Made by a program: the position numbers and the translations under genes. A stretch of 6,055 bases of DNA from JAFGIT01 sp016929465 [NCBI: Candidatus Coatesbacteria bacterium] (lineage in GTDB: Bacteria; B130-G9). The notes beneath the pieces were generated by a model that saw nothing but the letters and a program-made list of their open reading frames with translations, searched no databases and was not told the DNA's origin. Below are positions 5,765-6,055 of this stretch, piece after piece; the first letter of the stretch is position 1, and each line of letters starts with the position of its first letter. The stretch lies in contig JAFGIT010000420.1 in the NCBI GenBank assembly GCA_016929465.1, forward strand, positions 1 to 6,055, in the 5' to 3' direction.

Positions 5765-6055
5765 CTATTCGTATCGGAGAGCATCAATCGGGTTGAGCTG
5801 GGCGGCACGCCTCGCCGGATAGAATCCAAAGAAGATGCCCACCGCCGCAGAGAATGAGAGCGCCAGGACGACGCTGGAGACGGTTACGACCGTGGCGAAC
5901 TCGGAAAGATTAGCAATCAATGCTGCACAGCCTACTCCGCATATTACTCCGATTATGCCTCCCAGGCCACTCATCACAATTGCCTCGAGCAAAAACTGTG
6001 TCAATATATCTCTGTCCTTTGCGCCAATGGCTTTCCTTACGCCGATCTCTCTCGT
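5765..6055 (-). CDS. MacB/FtsX-like ABC transporter permease, C-terminal part (5' end outside window)
   Basis: The last 96 residues of a membrane permease of the MacB/FtsX superfamily; the start lies beyond the right edge. The fragment begins TREIGVRKAIGAKDRDIL, the signature cytoplasmic loop that couples these permeases to their ATPase. It continues with a hydrophobic segment of about residues 21-49 (FLLEAIVMSGLGGIIGVICG onward) and a last span at about 57-79. It finishes with the usual short tail PARRAAQLNPIDALRYE (80-96). Such proteins work with a MacB/LolD-type ATPase in mechanotransmission, exporting macrolides, peptides or lipoproteins; which applies here cannot be told. A TTG at 6004 lies within the conserved frame and is not the start. 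The gene ends 173 bp before the sigma gene on the same strand, and I see no convincing terminator between them. Confidence 0.92.
   Translation of the reverse strand, partial: TREIGVRKAIGAKDRDILTQFLLEAIVMSGLGGIIGVICGVGCAALIANLSEFATVVTVSSVVLALSFSAAVGIFFGFYPARRAAQLNPIDALRYE

Overview
The window looks like part of the chromosome of a Gram-negative, probably uncultured bacterium of medium GC content. The evidence is a secreted Spy/LTXXQ-type periplasmic protein, an ECF sigma factor with a membrane-bound zinc-finger anti-sigma factor, and a MacB/FtsX-type permease. Nothing visible fixes the phylum. The style of the sigma factor (a region 4 ending in a KANFHFAMQKL-type helix) and the mixture of genes would suit one of the deep-branching or candidate Gram-negative phyla, but that is only an impression. 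No tRNA, rRNA, CRISPR array, insertion sequence or phage gene is visible.

Left half (about 1-3498, + strand): three tightly packed glycosyltransferase genes. They are a GT-A fold family 2 enzyme (56-1270), a GT-B fold family 4 enzyme (1311-2444), and an ExoA-like family 2 enzyme with a C-terminal membrane anchor (2437-3498). Spacings are 40 bp and then an 8-bp overlap, so this is one operon, probably continuing from upstream. It looks like a segment of an exopolysaccharide, capsule or O-antigen assembly cluster. The polymerase, flippase and sugar-nucleotide genes are not in view.

Middle (3499-3630): the convergent junction. It holds a strong GC-rich hairpin whose U-tract is correctly placed only for the leftward (- strand) transcript.

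Right half (3631-6055, - strand): reading leftward, the 3' end of a MacB/FtsX-like ABC transporter permease, a 173-bp gap with a candidate ECF-type promoter, an ECF sigma factor, its membrane-anchored zinc-finger anti-sigma factor, and a secreted LTXXQ/Spy-like protein. The sigma and anti-sigma genes are translationally coupled. The Spy-like gene follows 59 bp later and may also have its own ECF-type promoter. Together they read as an envelope-stress module. The sigma factor would be held at the membrane by the anti-sigma factor, whose periplasmic domain is strongly acidic. The Spy-like protein, whose tail is basic and rich in Met and His, would be either the effector chaperone or part of the sensor.

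Most of the window is conventional. The most interesting part is the sigma/anti-sigma/Spy-like trio, especially the opposite charge of the two predicted periplasmic parts and a possible promoter motif shared in front of the sigma and Spy-like genes.
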